Assembly (NCBI RefSeq): GCF_030246905.1
Contig: NZ_CP126741.1
Location: 3,100,001 to 3,164,000, forward strand
Source: Microbacterium sp. zg-Y818
GTDB taxonomy: Bacteria; Actinomycetota; Actinomycetes; Actinomycetales; Microbacteriaceae
DNA: 64,000 nt
Direction of reading: 5' to 3'
The translations under genes were made by a program, and so were the position numbers. This document shows positions 44,119-52,889 of the stretch, piece by piece. The notes below the pieces were generated by a model that did not search any database, was not told the origin of the DNA, and saw only the letters and a program-made list of their open reading frames with translations. The first letter of the stretch is position 1; the number at the start of each line of letters is the position of its first letter.

Positions 44119-44796
44119 ATGCCGACCGCCTCCTCGTCCCACCAGACCGCCCTCGTCGTCAGCGGCTCCGGGCGGTACGCCGACCCGTGGCATCCGTTCC
44201 CCCGCACGAGTCCCCTCCTCGCCGAGATCCTGCGCGAGACGGGGTTCGAGGTGAGGATCGACGACGACGTGGATGCCGCGATGACCCGGCTCGACGACGT
44301 CGATCTGCTCGTCGTGAACGCGGGCGACCCGTGGAGCGACGACCGGGACGGCGCCGCTCCCGCGGCATCCGTCGACGGCTTCGACCACGCCCTCGAGCGC
44401 GGGATGGGGCTGCTGGCGATGCACTGCGCCGTCGCATCGCTGCGGGACTACCCATCGTGGGCGCCGGCGATCGGCGGCATGTGGGTGCCGCAGGCGTCGT
44501 GGCATCCCGAGATCGGCGACGTCGACATCGCGGGCGGTGTGCTCCCCGGAGGCACCGTGATCGACGGCTTCTCGGTGTTCGACGAGCGCTACTGCCGCCT
44601 GCAGCAGCTCGGCGAGCGCAGCGTCGTCGCGACGCAGGTCACCGACGGCGAGCGGATGCCGGCTGCCTGGGTGCGCACGCACGGCCCGGCGCGGGTGGCC
44701 GTCGACACGCTGGGCCACGACGAGCGATCCTACGACTCCGCGGGGCACCGGCGCCTCATCGGGACACTCGCCCGGTGGGCCGCCGGCGCCGCCTGA
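44119..44796 (+). CDS. ThuA-like domain protein
   Basis: 225 residues. A class-I glutamine-amidotransferase-like fold: TALVVSGSGRYADPWHPFPR, VDLLVVNAGDPWSDD, GMGLLAMHCAVASLRDYPSW and the C-terminal VDTLGHDERSY match ThuA-type proteins, which are linked to trehalose and other sugar metabolism. The His-Cys in AMHCAVAS sits where ThuA proteins carry a conserved His. Leaderless start at ATG 44119. Stands alone between a lipoprotein and the two-component pair; no sugar genes are adjacent. Confidence 0.82.
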   Translation: MPTASSSHQTALVVSGSGRYADPWHPFPRTSPLLAEILRETGFEVRIDDDVDAAMTRLDDVDLLVVNAGDPWSDDRDGAAPAASVDGFDHALERGMGLLAMHCAVASLRDYPSWAPAIGGMWVPQASWHPEIGDVDIAGGVLPGGTVIDGFSVFDERYCRLQQLGERSVVATQVTDGERMPAAWVRTHGPARVAVDTLGHDERSYDSAGHRRLIGTLARWAAGAA

Positions 44797-44885
44797 CCCC
44801 GGGCGTCGCCGGCGCGTGGGCACCCGAAGAACCGGCGATCCCCGAAGGACGGGCCACGACGCGGATGCCGCGCGCCCAACCCCGC

Positions 44886-45551
44886 TCAGGCGTCGTCGAG
44901 GTAGTGGATCACAGCCTGCACCCGGCGGTGGACATCCGCGTCGGCAGGAAGCCCGAGGGAGTCGTAGATGCGGGACATGTGCTGCACGACCGCCTTCTCG
45001 GTGAGGAAGAGCTTCGCGGCGATGCTCGCGTTGCTGCAGCCCTCGGCCACCAGGGCGAGGACTTCGCGCTGGCGCGGGGTCAGACAGCCGACGGCTGAGG
45101 TCGCCCGGCTCGCGCGGTCGACCATGACGGCCACCACCTCGGGGTCCAGCACCGTTGCCCCGGTGGCGACGGCGGCCAGGTCGTGGAGGAACGTCTCGAT
45201 GTCGGAGATCCGTTGCTTGAGGAGGTACCCGACACCGCCGGTGCCGCGGGAGAGCAGTTCGCGGGCGTAGCTGCGCTGCACATACTGCGACAGCACGACC
45301 ACCCCGGTCGCAGGGTGCGCCGCCCGAATGGCGAGGGCGGCGAGGAGTCCTTCGTCGGTGTTGGTCGGGGGCATCCGGATGTCGGTGACGACCAGGTCCG
45401 GCGCGTGCGCGGCGACCGCCTCACGCAGCTGTCCGGCGTCGCCGACGGAGGCGACGACATCATGGCCGGCTTCTTCCAGCAGAAGCTGCAGGCCGCGCCG
45501 GATGAGCGTCTCGTCCTCTGCGATCACGATCCGCAGGGCAGCGTCACGCAT
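44886..45551 (-). CDS. two-component response regulator, NarL/LuxR type
   Basis: 221 residues. Receiver domain with acidic pocket AEDE (residues 11-14), phospho-acceptor Asp57 in VVTDIRMPP and the switch Lys in YLLKQRISD. LuxR-type helix-turn-helix LTPRQREVLALVAEGCSNAS ... LTEKAVVQHMSRIYDSL near the C-terminus. Its start overlaps the end of the kinase gene by 28 bp, so the two form one operon and a cognate pair. Confidence 0.95.
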   Translation of the reverse strand: MRDAALRIVIAEDETLIRRGLQLLLEEAGHDVVASVGDAGQLREAVAAHAPDLVVTDIRMPPTNTDEGLLAALAIRAAHPATGVVVLSQYVQRSYARELLSRGTGGVGYLLKQRISDIETFLHDLAAVATGATVLDPEVVAVMVDRASRATSAVGCLTPRQREVLALVAEGCSNASIAAKLFLTEKAVVQHMSRIYDSLGLPADADVHRRVQAVIHYLDDA

Positions 45552-47278
45552 AAGCGCGTCCCTTCCGTCGGGGTACTGGTCAGTGCGAACGTCCCGCCCG
45601 CGGCATCCACCCTGTCCGCCAGGCCTCGAAGACCGGTGCCCCGCTCGACCTGCGCACCCCCGACGCCGTCGTCGCTCAGGTCGAGCACGAGCTCATCGCC
45701 GTGCACCTCCAGCAGGACGACGACCGAACCGGCCTGGGAGTGCTTGACCACGTTCGTGAGTCCTTCGGCGATCACGAAGTACGCCGTGTCGGCGATCGCG
45801 TCGCCCAGCACCCCGACAGCGCCGACCAGCCGCGTAGGGATCGGCATGCGATCCGCGAGCTCCTCGGCGGCCGCGAACAGACCGCGCTCGATGAGCGCCG
45901 CCGGCACGAGGTCGTGCACGAGCCGCCGCAGATCGGCCGCGGCGGTGTCGATGTCGCGACGCAGCCGCGTCGCACGCGCGTGGACGACGTCGGGATCGGC
46001 GGAGGCCAGGCGCTGGGCGTCGACGGCGAGCATGACCAGCTGCGCCTGCAGCCCGTCGTGGAGGTCCCTGGCGATGCGACGGCGCTCACGGTCGGCCGCT
46101 TCGACCAGTCGTTCCCGCGAGCGCAGCAGCGCCCGGCGGTTCGCCCGCAGCTCCGCGGTGAGACGCTCGCGGTCCACCGCGATCGCCACGACGTTGCCGG
46201 CGGTGCGCACGAGCTCCTCATCGACCAGCAGCGCCCGGTCGTACTCGATCGCTCCGATCACCCGCCCGTCGAGGACGATCTGCGACCAGCCGCGGTGGGG
46301 GGCGCGAGGGGGCGCCGGATGCCCGTCGGCGTCGACGAAGCAGCCGCGGCCCTCCGCCCAGAAGTACAACTCCAGCGACGGATCGCCCAGTGCACGCGCC
46401 AACGCCGCCGAAAGCAGCTCGCGACTGGCCGCGGCCGCGCCGAGCCAGGTGCCCAGCTCCTCGAGCTGGCTGGTGCGGGCGAACCCGCCGCGCAGCATGC
46501 CGAGCGCGAACGCCACGGGCACCCCCGTGACCACCAGGTACTGCGCGGCGATGCCGATCAGGGGGTCGACGCCCAACGGCGCCAGCACCAGCCGGCCACT
46601 GAGGGGTGTCGCGACGGCGGCGAAGATGCCGTACGAGAACAGCGGCACGAGCACGCGACGGTGGGCGGCGTCCGCGCGCCTCAGCCGACCGACGAGGATC
46701 ACGACGGTCGCTGCCATGACCGCCGCCCCCGCGACCACTTGCACCGAGAGGGCGGCCGCGGCGAGGTCGGGGGCATCGACGATGACCAGGTCCGGTGCCG
46801 GGCCGTCCGCGTCGAACAGGTACTGCGGCGCCTGCAGCGCCGTCGACAGCGTGTACCCGGCGATCACCACCGCCCTCGCCGGCCAGGTGATGAGGTAGCC
46901 CGTGGGAAAGGCCAGCAGCAGATGCAGCATGGCAGGGAGGACCAGCGTCGCGCAGACGGCTCCGACGGCCACCAGGAACGGGACACCGGTGTTGCCCACC
47001 GTGCCCAGATGGATCATCACCCCCGCCAGGACGATGAGCAGTCCCAGCGGGTTGCTCGGCCTGCGCTGCCACGCCACCACGCCGATGCCGACGTAGACCC
47101 AGAACATCACCGCACTCGCCGCGATGAGCGGCCAGGCCGGGTCTTCGACGGGGATCAGCGCGAGGTACACGGCGCCCAGGATCCCCGCCAGCACGGCGAC
47201 CATCGCGAGGGCGCGGTCGAGCGAGCGGGCGAGCGCCGAACGGACGGGTACCGGACGGCCGCCATGAGGTTGGGTCAT
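45524..47278 (-). CDS. sensor histidine kinase, HisKA_3 type
   Basis: 584 residues from ATG 47278. About eight hydrophobic segments (residues 20-265) form an integral membrane input region. A GAF-like linker (YFWAEGRGCFVDADG; AGNVVAIAVDRERL) follows, then the dimerisation/phospho-acceptor helix with His407 in RIARDLHDGLQAQLV, and an ATPase domain (AEGLTNVVKHSQAG; LDLSDDGVGG; GLRGLADRVDAAGG). This is the class paired with NarL-type regulators, encoded directly downstream. The signal is unknown; membrane-embedded sensing is likely. Confidence 0.93.
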   Translation of the reverse strand: MTQPHGGRPVPVRSALARSLDRALAMVAVLAGILGAVYLALIPVEDPAWPLIAASAVMFWVYVGIGVVAWQRRPSNPLGLLIVLAGVMIHLGTVGNTGVPFLVAVGAVCATLVLPAMLHLLLAFPTGYLITWPARAVVIAGYTLSTALQAPQYLFDADGPAPDLVIVDAPDLAAAALSVQVVAGAAVMAATVVILVGRLRRADAAHRRVLVPLFSYGIFAAVATPLSGRLVLAPLGVDPLIGIAAQYLVVTGVPVAFALGMLRGGFARTSQLEELGTWLGAAAASRELLSAALARALGDPSLELYFWAEGRGCFVDADGHPAPPRAPHRGWSQIVLDGRVIGAIEYDRALLVDEELVRTAGNVVAIAVDRERLTAELRANRRALLRSRERLVEAADRERRRIARDLHDGLQAQLVMLAVDAQRLASADPDVVHARATRLRRDIDTAAADLRRLVHDLVPAALIERGLFAAAEELADRMPIPTRLVGAVGVLGDAIADTAYFVIAEGLTNVVKHSQAGSVVVLLEVHGDELVLDLSDDGVGGAQVERGTGLRGLADRVDAAGGTFALTSTPTEGTRLCVTLPCGS

Positions 47279-47393
47279 CGGGCACCAGAGGGGACGGGGA
47301 ACTCCATTGTGGCGGCTGGATGCCGGGACACCTAGCGACCCAGGTCGCCTGTGGCGCGGCATCCGCCCGCTCGACCCGCCGCGCACCGCCGCG

Positions 47394-48695
47394 TCACGGG
47401 AAGTCGATGATGGCGAAGCCCAGCGGCAATTCGCCGGTGCGCGGCTCGGGCCGAGACAGCGCACCCTGCAGGAAGGTGCCGGTGAGGTAGTCGTCGGCGT
47501 CGGCGATCGACTCGGGGGCGACCTGCCCGCTGTAGTCGAAGCCCGCGAACGCATACGGGAGCGAGTCCGAATCCAGCAGGCTCGGCCCGTCCATCAACTG
47601 GAAATGCAGGTGCGAGGCGTTGGCGTTGCCGGTGTTGCCGAGACGCCCGAGAACCTGGCCCTCGGTCACGGTGTCGCCGGGCTTCACCGTGATCGATCCC
47701 GCGATCAGGTGGGCGTACATGGCGTACACCCCACCGCCGAGGTCGAGCACGACGTGGTTGCCGTCGACGTTCTCGACGGTGAGCTTCGCCGCCAGCTCGG
47801 GGTCGTGGGCGGGCAGTACGCCGGGGGCGTTCGCCGCCATGCCGTCCAGGATCGACACGACGGTGCCGTCCGCGACGGCGAGGATGTCGGCGGCGTAGTC
47901 GACGTAGCTGTCGTTGCTGGTCTTGTCGCCGGAGTAGAACTCGCCCGCGTCGTTCGTCCGCTTCCAGTCGATCGCGAAGCGCTGGCTGTTGTTGAGCTTG
48001 CCGTTGACCGACATGACCGAACTGCGGTGCGGGAAACCGGGCTCGCAGCATCCGTTGAGCGCGACCCAGTCGTCGCCGCGCACCGGGGGCGCGATGACGG
48101 GCAGCGTGCGGGTGGAGATCGCCAGCGGCGCGGCCAGATACTCGATGGCGCCCGGCTCGCCGAACGCCGGGGAGAGCGCGCCGGTACCCGAGATGCGGTG
48201 CAGGAGAACCGGGGGGAGCTGGTCGAGCGACTCGAGGGTGAAGTCGACGAAGACCACGCGGCTGGTCTGGGGCGGGATGACCGCGCTGTCGACGTAGCCG
48301 GCAGGCAGATCCCGGAGCCGATTGCACTCACCGAACGTGCACGACGGATCGACCAACGCCGTTCCGGAGAAGCTCGCGACGGTGCGTTGCGGATCGGCAC
48401 CATCGACGACGTCGATCTGGCCCAGGGTCGCGGGGATCTTCGTGGCGTTGGTGAGCTGGAGATCGTAGACGACGTGGAATCTGCCATCGGTTCCGGGGAA
48501 CGGCAGCGGCGGCGCGCCGATGGTCTCGACGGTGACCGCGGTGAACGCGTCCGGTACGGTCACGTCCGACACGGAACCGGCCGCCGACGGCGCGGTGGGG
48601 GCGTCGGCGGGAGGTGTCGCCGAGCAGCCGGCCGAGAGAAGCGCCACCGCCGCCACGAGCGGGACGAACAGACGGATCATGCGGCGAGATGTCAC
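47394..48695 (-). CDS. M23-like metallopeptidase-fold lipoprotein
   Basis: 433 residues from GTG 48695 (GGAG seven bases upstream; ATG 48680 lacks a ribosome site). Lipobox LLSAGC. An N-terminal beta domain (about 40-190, VVYDLQLTNATKIPATLGQI) precedes the M23 part: VADGTVVSILDGM, HVVLDLGGGVYAMYAHL, VTEGQVLGRLGNTGNANASHLHFQL. The HLH zinc pair is present. The first motif reads SQRFAIDW, so the usual His four residues before Asp is Arg. It could be a subfamily variant with altered metal binding, or a non-catalytic wall-binding protein. Confidence 0.85.
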   Translation of the reverse strand: MTSRRMIRLFVPLVAAVALLSAGCSATPPADAPTAPSAAGSVSDVTVPDAFTAVTVETIGAPPLPFPGTDGRFHVVYDLQLTNATKIPATLGQIDVVDGADPQRTVASFSGTALVDPSCTFGECNRLRDLPAGYVDSAVIPPQTSRVVFVDFTLESLDQLPPVLLHRISGTGALSPAFGEPGAIEYLAAPLAISTRTLPVIAPPVRGDDWVALNGCCEPGFPHRSSVMSVNGKLNNSQRFAIDWKRTNDAGEFYSGDKTSNDSYVDYAADILAVADGTVVSILDGMAANAPGVLPAHDPELAAKLTVENVDGNHVVLDLGGGVYAMYAHLIAGSITVKPGDTVTEGQVLGRLGNTGNANASHLHFQLMDGPSLLDSDSLPYAFAGFDYSGQVAPESIADADDYLTGTFLQGALSRPEPRTGELPLGFAIIDFP

Positions 48696-48793
48696 TGTGA
48701 AGCTCCAGTTTTGTGCGATTTCTGCGAAGTTATCAGGCGGTACGCGGCCACCTCTGGGGACCTGAGTCCCCTGTTTGCCGCGTGGGCGCTCCC

Positions 48794-48805
48794 TAGCGTC
48801 ATGGG
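48794..48805 (+). promoter_or_regulatory. -10 box of leaderless promoter
   Basis: TAGCGT (48794-48799), six bases, GTG 48806. Confidence 0.6.
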
Positions 48806-49603
48806 GTGATGGAAAAGCACCAGACCCGAGTCCACCCCTGGAAGACGGCCGCGATCGCTGCGGGTGTCGTGGCCGTCGTCGGCGTCGGCGTGGCGATCGC
48901 CGTCGGCGCGTCGACCGGGCCGCCCCCCGCGCTGCCGCCCGCCGCGGAGGCCGGCGCGGGTGCCCCCGAGCCCGATGGACGGCTCGCCGCCACACCGGAG
49001 CAGGCGTACGCGCTGTCGCTCCCGGTGCTCGGCGGGTGGCTCGAGGAAGACTTCGACCATGCGTGGATCGTGACGGCCGCGACGTTGGAGGCGGCCGCGG
49101 CCGCACTGGACCATGCCGCGCGTGACGACGTGCAGTACGCACACTGGGTGGACACCTTCACGGGCGTGCTCGACGTCGCCGATGCGGTCGCGGCCGGCGA
49201 CCAGGAGGGTGCACTGACCGCCTTCGCTCCGCTCTCGGCGCAGTACCCGGGCCCGTACGACGACGTCATCGTCGACCGGTCGCTGTCACGGATGCCGACC
49301 GAGGACGCGCTCACCCACATGGCCGCGCTCGAGGCGGGGATCGCGGCGGGCGACGGCGGAGCAGTACGCAGATCCGCGGGCGACGTCGCCGAGGCGTTCG
49401 CCGAAGTCGTGCGGGCCGCTCAGCTCGGCGTCGCAGACGAGCCCCACCAGGTGCTCACCCGCCTGCTGCCCGCTTTCCGGGCGCTCGACGATCTGCACAC
49501 CGCCATCCTCGACGGGCAGACGCAGGATGCCGCAGCGGCGGCCGCCGCGCTCCGCTCCTCGTTCGACACCTTCACCGCCTGGCACCACAGCGTGTCCGGC
49601 TGA
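48806..49603 (+). CDS. membrane-anchored protein of unknown function
   Basis: 265 residues from GTG 48806 (ATG 48809 also possible). A single N-terminal membrane helix (TAAIAAGVVAVVGVGVAIAV) and a Pro/Ala linker precede a helical extracytoplasmic domain with DFDHAWIVTAATLEAAAAAL, YAHWVDTFTGVLDVADAVAA and FDTFTAWHHSVS. The segments look like a repeated helical bundle. No family recognised. It lies 31 bp before the large secreted protein on the same strand, so the two may be co-expressed. Confidence 0.78.
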   Translation: MMEKHQTRVHPWKTAAIAAGVVAVVGVGVAIAVGASTGPPPALPPAAEAGAGAPEPDGRLAATPEQAYALSLPVLGGWLEEDFDHAWIVTAATLEAAAAALDHAARDDVQYAHWVDTFTGVLDVADAVAAGDQEGALTAFAPLSAQYPGPYDDVIVDRSLSRMPTEDALTHMAALEAGIAAGDGGAVRRSAGDVAEAFAEVVRAAQLGVADEPHQVLTRLLPAFRALDDLHTAILDGQTQDAAAAAAALRSSFDTFTAWHHSVSG

Positions 49604-49634
49604 CGACCACGATCACTCAGGGGAACGAAGACAG

Positions 49635-51710
49635 ATGAGATCCACCATTCACCGCCGGCGGGCATCCGTGCGCGCCCGCGCCGCCCTCGCCATCCCGATC
49701 GCCGCGATCCTCCTCGTGGGGGTCCTGGCCGGCCCGGCACACGCCGAGACCGGCGATCCGCAGACCGAGACCGCCGCGCCCGCGCCCTCGGAGACGCCGG
49801 AGCAGGCGACGCCCGACGCGCCCGAGCCCGAGGCGCCCGCGACCGAGGCGCCCGCGACCGAGCAGGCGCCGGCGCCCGACGCGCCCGAGCCCGAGCCCGC
49901 CGATGAGGACGTGGCATCCGTGCTGTCCCAGGCCACTCAGACGGTGCGGCGGGACGCGGTGCCCACACGGGCGACCGGGTTCCAGCTGCGGTATGCGTTC
50001 GCGCCGGGCGTGCAGCCGGCGAACCCGCACAATGAGACCGACGTGGCCGCGGAGCAGAAATACGACTGGGCCGATGCCGGCATCCACTATCTGGCCTGGG
50101 ACTACCCCATGCCCGATGACGGCCATCACGAGGTGACCTTCACCGCGCAGCTGATCGACCACGGAACCCTCACCGACTACACCGTCGAATACACCTCGAA
50201 GGTGAACCGCACATCCGGATCGCTGAGCGTCGAGACGGACTGCGTCATCCTGCAGGACGGCGCACCGGTGGACTTCCAGAACGAGTCGCCCTTCGCGTGC
50301 GAGGGGAGCTCGACGCAGGGGGCATCGGGGGCCGTGCTCGCCTCGGCGAAGGTGGCGCTGTACAACTGGTCCACCATCACCGGCATCATCGACGTGCGCA
50401 ACGTCAGCCACGGACCGGTCATCTCCCTCGCCGAGGGGACCTTCTCCACCGCGAACCAGCAGAAGCGCATCGTGATGAACGGTGAGGCCTGGTACCCGGT
50501 GGACGCCGACGTCGAGCACAAGCGCGCGCTGCCGTACGCGACCATCGAAAACGGGGCGCAGCTCACATGGTCCGCCGCGCAGCAGAACTTCGGGCGCGAA
50601 CAGTCCGAACCGGACACCCACGCGCAGGCATCTTTCGCCTACCGCATCCTGCTCGACGGCAAGGAAACCCCGTACTGGATCAGCGGCTGGGCGGAGAACT
50701 ACAAGTACCTGTCGGGCAGCGAGCCCTCCGCCACCTGTTCGATCTTCCTGGGCGACCCGAACACGACCGGTGTGCGCGTGCTGGAGAACACGCCGTTCAC
50801 GTGCGAGCCCACCGGAATGAGCAAGCCGAACGTCAAGACCGACGATGACACCACCTTCCAGGTGCGGATGGCCAAGGTGGACACGGTGACGACAGACCAG
50901 GATGCCAGGGACCGCGGCATCGTCGACGCCTGTGGCGAGCAGGGGGACGGCTGCATCCAGTCCATCGGTGAGCCGACGCTCGACACGGCCGAGGCAGGGA
51001 ACCCGCGGACCATCGCCACCCAGCCCCACGCGGCGGGTTCAGACGAGCCCCAGGAGTGGAAGTTCGAGCGCACCTGGTCACAGGAGGTCACGGATTCCGT
51101 CGAGCAGACCTTCGGCGTCAAGCTCAGCTACGAGGCAGAGTATGAGCCGATGCCGGGTGAGACCTTCAAGTACGGAGTGGAAATCAGCTCCGAGACGAGC
51201 TACGGATATGACCTCAGCAAAGGACTCGAGTACAAGTTGACGAGTTACCCGGAGATCCCGTTCGGCGCCGTGGGGCGAATGGTGCAGTACGAGGCCTGGG
51301 ACGTGTACACGGGTGAGCTGTACTTCTTCGGCGAGGGCAACTCGTGGTACCGCCTCAGCGGGACCTCGATCCGCATTCCGGTCGACGCCTCGATGTTCGG
51401 TGCCGAGTCGAAGACGTTCGCCGGGCACGTGGATGCGCAGGAGGCCCCGGTGATCGGCGGCGTGGAGTTCCGCTGTTCGTGGAAGGAATCCGCGAGGGCG
51501 AACGTCCTCCTCCACAACCCGACCGTCGAGAAACTCACTCTGTGCGACATCCCCGTCAGCTGGGGCGACGAGGTGCCCAGCATTCGAGGGCTCGACGTCG
51601 ACCCCGACCTGCTCAAGGACGCCCGCGCAGTGCTCGCCGACAACCTCGATGCGCTGAACGAAGAGCTCGAGAAGCGCAAGAGCGAGCTCGCCGAACTGCG
51701 TCAGGGCTGA
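49635..51710 (+). CDS. large secreted protein, possible beta-pore-forming region
   Basis: 691 residues. Sec signal peptide ending GPAHA, then a Pro/Glu/Ala-rich linker (about 38-100). Two related beta domains follow (about 105-280 and 290-430), each holding a Cys pair in similar context (TDCVILQDGAPVDFQ ... SPFACEG; ATCSIFLGDPNTTG ... TPFTCEP). The third part (about 465-600) has long alternating polar/nonpolar strands rich in Ser/Thr/Tyr/Glu (FERTWSQEVTDSVEQTFGV; FKYGVEISSETSYGYDLSKG; TSIRIPVDAS), reminiscent of aerolysin/ETX-MTX2 pore loops. A C-terminal heptad helix (LADNLDALNEELEKRKSELA) closes it. Pore formation is only a hypothesis. Confidence 0.8.
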   Translation: MRSTIHRRRASVRARAALAIPIAAILLVGVLAGPAHAETGDPQTETAAPAPSETPEQATPDAPEPEAPATEAPATEQAPAPDAPEPEPADEDVASVLSQATQTVRRDAVPTRATGFQLRYAFAPGVQPANPHNETDVAAEQKYDWADAGIHYLAWDYPMPDDGHHEVTFTAQLIDHGTLTDYTVEYTSKVNRTSGSLSVETDCVILQDGAPVDFQNESPFACEGSSTQGASGAVLASAKVALYNWSTITGIIDVRNVSHGPVISLAEGTFSTANQQKRIVMNGEAWYPVDADVEHKRALPYATIENGAQLTWSAAQQNFGREQSEPDTHAQASFAYRILLDGKETPYWISGWAENYKYLSGSEPSATCSIFLGDPNTTGVRVLENTPFTCEPTGMSKPNVKTDDDTTFQVRMAKVDTVTTDQDARDRGIVDACGEQGDGCIQSIGEPTLDTAEAGNPRTIATQPHAAGSDEPQEWKFERTWSQEVTDSVEQTFGVKLSYEAEYEPMPGETFKYGVEISSETSYGYDLSKGLEYKLTSYPEIPFGAVGRMVQYEAWDVYTGELYFFGEGNSWYRLSGTSIRIPVDASMFGAESKTFAGHVDAQEAPVIGGVEFRCSWKESARANVLLHNPTVEKLTLCDIPVSWGDEVPSIRGLDVDPDLLKDARAVLADNLDALNEELEKRKSELAELRQG

Positions 51711-51811
51711 TCGAACGGCGCCCACGCACGGCTCCCACGCCGGCGGTCGCCGCGCCCCCGCGCCGACCGTCGCCCGGACCGCCACGCCTCCCCCCGGCGT
51801 CGGCGGGACAA

Positions 51812-51850
51812 CCGGGGGCCCATCGGACTGCTCGCCCGATGGGTCCCCGG
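51812..51850. terminator. bidirectional terminator hairpin
   Basis: CCGGGGGCCCATCGG (51812-51826) pairs with CCGATGGGTCCCCGG (51836-51850), 15 bp including one G-T pair, with a 9-base loop. It lies between two convergent genes. Confidence 0.9.
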
Positions 51851-51862
51851 CCCGTCCGTTCG

Positions 51863-52741
51863 TTACAGGTGCTTGCCGCCCGTGACCGGCAGCACGGCAC
51901 CCGACGTGTAGGAGCCGTCCTCGGAGGCGAGGTACACGTACGCACCGGCCAGCTCGGCCGGCTGCCCGGCCCGGCCGAGCGGGGTGTCATGGCCGAACTC
52001 TTCGAGGCGCTCGACCTCCCAGCCGGTGGCGGGGATGAGCGGTGTCCAGATGGGACCGGGGGCGACGGCGTTCACGCGGATGCCGCGGGGTCCGAGCTCC
52101 TCGGCCATGGCGCGGACGAATGCCACCTGGGCGGCCTTGGTCATGGCGTAGTCCACCAGCGACGGTGACGGGCTGAACGCCTGGATCGACGCGGTGACGA
52201 TGAGCGACGAACCCGGCTGCAGGTGCGGCACGGCAGCGCGGGCGGTCCAGATCATGCCGTAGAGGTTCGTGCGGAAGACGCGGTCGAACTCCTCGGTCGG
52301 CAGGTTCTCGATGCCGTCGCGGTCCTTCTGGTAGGCCGCGTTGAGCACGACGATGTCGAGGCCTCCGAGCTGCTCGACCGTGTCGGCCACGATGCTCGTC
52401 GCGAAGGTCTCGTCGCGGATGTCGCCCGGGAGGGCAACGGCCTTGCGGCCGGCCCGCTCGATGAGGGCGACGGTGGCGTCGGCATCCTCCTGCTCCTCGG
52501 GGAGGTAGACGATCGCGACGTCGGCGCCTTCGCGCGCGTAGGCGATCGCGACGGCGCGGCCGATGCCGGAGTCGCCGCCGGTGATCAGCGCCTTGCGACC
52601 CTCGAGTCGGCCACTGCCGCGGTAGGTCTTCTCGCCGTGGTCGGGGTCGGGCAGCGTCTCCCCGGTCAGGCCGGGCTGCTCCTGGTGCTGGGCGGGGATC
52701 TCTTCGTCGCGGTACTTATCACGCGGATCCTGCATGGTCAT
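51863..52741 (-). CDS. short-chain dehydrogenase/reductase, YhdG/YghA-like
   Basis: 292 residues from ATG 52741 (AAGGAG upstream). The N-terminal extension DPRDKYRDEEIPAQHQEQPG before the Rossmann fold is typical of the stress-linked SDR group annotated as glucose/ribitol or general-stress oxidoreductases. Cofactor motif ITGGDSGIGRAVA, NAA in VVLNAAYQ, catalytic Ser-Tyr-Lys in TASIQAF ... VDYAMTKAA, and C-terminal TSGAVLPVTGG. NAD(P)-dependent; substrate unknown. Single gene, convergent with the secreted protein. Confidence 0.92.
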   Translation of the reverse strand: MTMQDPRDKYRDEEIPAQHQEQPGLTGETLPDPDHGEKTYRGSGRLEGRKALITGGDSGIGRAVAIAYAREGADVAIVYLPEEQEDADATVALIERAGRKAVALPGDIRDETFATSIVADTVEQLGGLDIVVLNAAYQKDRDGIENLPTEEFDRVFRTNLYGMIWTARAAVPHLQPGSSLIVTASIQAFSPSPSLVDYAMTKAAQVAFVRAMAEELGPRGIRVNAVAPGPIWTPLIPATGWEVERLEEFGHDTPLGRAGQPAELAGAYVYLASEDGSYTSGAVLPVTGGKHL

Positions 52742-52787
52742 GTGGCTCCTTCCGTTGCGTGCTTCGAGCGTGCCCAAGCGAAGCAGC

Positions 52788-52818
52788 AGCGAAAAGGGGC
52801 TTGACACCCCTTTTCGCT
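52788..52818 (-). terminator. terminator downstream of the serine-hydrolase homologue
   Basis: AGCGAAAAGGGG (52788-52799) pairs over 12 bp with CCCCTTTTCGCT (52807-52818), 7-base loop. On the minus strand it follows the gene ending at 52878. Confidence 0.8.
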
Positions 52819-52841
52819 CAGACGGAAGCGTCCCCCCTCAC

Positions 52842-52889
52842 GCTGCCGAGTGAGTATTCAGCATCCCGCGCGAATACTCACTCGGCAGC
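52842..52889. repeat. 18-bp perfect inverted repeat, GAGTGAGTATTC family
   Basis: GCTGCCGAGTGAGTATTC (52842-52859) and its exact complement at 52872-52889, loop of 12. Each arm carries the GAGTGAGTATTC core seen again at 57914 and 60677. The right arm contains the TGA stop codon of the gene read leftward (GAG-TGA). Confidence 0.92.
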
